NCBI GenBank assembly: GCA_905236115.1
Contig: CAJOOL010000125.1
Span: forward strand, 1 to 11,655
Source: an uncultured Endomicrobiia bacterium
GTDB lineage: Bacteria > Elusimicrobiota > Endomicrobiia > Endomicrobiales > Endomicrobiaceae
DNA length: 11,655 nucleotides
Reading direction: 5' to 3'
Shown: positions 11,466 through 11,655 of the stretch, piece by piece
How the letters are laid out: each line of letters begins with the position of its first letter
Numbering within the stretch: the stretch's first letter is position 1
Position numbers and translations under genes: made by a program
The notes under the pieces: model-generated
Database searches by the model: none
Seen by the model: only the letters and a program-made list of their open reading frames with translations
What the model was told of the DNA's origin: nothing

Positions 11466-11655
11466 CTGCTTTTTTGCTTTTCAGCAGTTCTATTAGTTCG
11501 TCTCTTATTTCCAGCTCTTTTTTTAATCTCTTGTTTTCTTCTTTCAATTTTTTTATATCGTCTTTTTCATTACTTCATTATTTTATTAATTTTCCAGTAA
11601 CCAACTTTTCTACTGCCAATTCTTTCTATGATGTTATCTTTTTTTAATTGTCTAA
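11455..11655 (-). pseudogene. Decayed minus-strand coding remnant with coiled-coil end
   Basis: Read on the minus strand, 11574-11455 encodes an open, charged coiled-coil end (KKLKEENKRLKKELEIRDEL, then IELLKSKKAEKK and TAA) but has no start codon. Just upstream, 11651-11570 is open in a different frame and reads DNIIERIGSRKVGYWKINKIM before a stop. Removing one base near 11571 would join the two frames, and a second one-base shift in an A run near 11641 would extend the joined frame to the window edge. This pattern suggests a gene broken by small indels. The family is not recognised; the heptad tail broadly resembles that of the HTH regulator at 2071. Assembly error or the window edge could also explain it. 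Confidence 0.35.

Overview
The window is AT-rich and gene-dense. It looks chromosomal rather than plasmid or prophage: nearly all recognisable genes are housekeeping genes. The organism is a cell-walled bacterium that makes peptidoglycan (murC) and a type IV pilin or pseudopilin. The mix of low GC, an orphan pilin with an unusual leader, a TatD-associated-type radical SAM protein, a YfhO-like membrane protein and a DRB0094-type RNA ligase would fit an uncultured Gram-negative-type lineage such as Elusimicrobiota. That placement is an impression from protein character and could not be checked by search.

Layout. (1) Bases 1-874 hold the 3' part of murC on the + strand. (2) Bases 875-1141 are a convergent intergenic region with two hairpins and a doubtful 44-codon minus-strand ORF. 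(3) A type IV pilin-like gene lies on the minus strand (1142-1696). (4) A divergent intergenic region of about 370 bp (1697-2070) follows, with overlapping -10 boxes on the two strands and a long-range inverted repeat. (5) A small Cro/C1-type HTH regulator with a leucine-zipper tail starts at 2071. (6) A tRNA pair, Cys(GCA) then Val(GAC), follows a good sigma70-type promoter. (7) From 2826 to 11319 eight genes run on the + strand with short gaps: yajQ, a small radical SAM gene, a YfhO-like GT-C membrane protein, an orphan seven-helix membrane protein, dnaX, recR, lepB and an Rnl5-family RNA ligase. (8) The last 200 bases hold what looks like a decayed minus-strand coding remnant.

How the genes may work together. 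dnaX and recR form the familiar replication/repair pair, here without the small ybaB gene that often sits between them. lepB and the RNA ligase follow on the same strand. yajQ, the radical SAM gene, dnaX and lepB are preceded by short repetitive sequences that abut or contain the Shine-Dalgarno sequence; this repeat-next-to-ribosome-site layout is the most distinctive structural theme of the window.

No clearly novel defence or mobile system was found. The observations most worth checking are a possible frameshift or slippage site in the dnaX linker, the shared bidirectional promoter with its inverted repeat between pilin and regulator, the two families of intergenic repeats, and the GC-rich palindrome inside the pilin leader.
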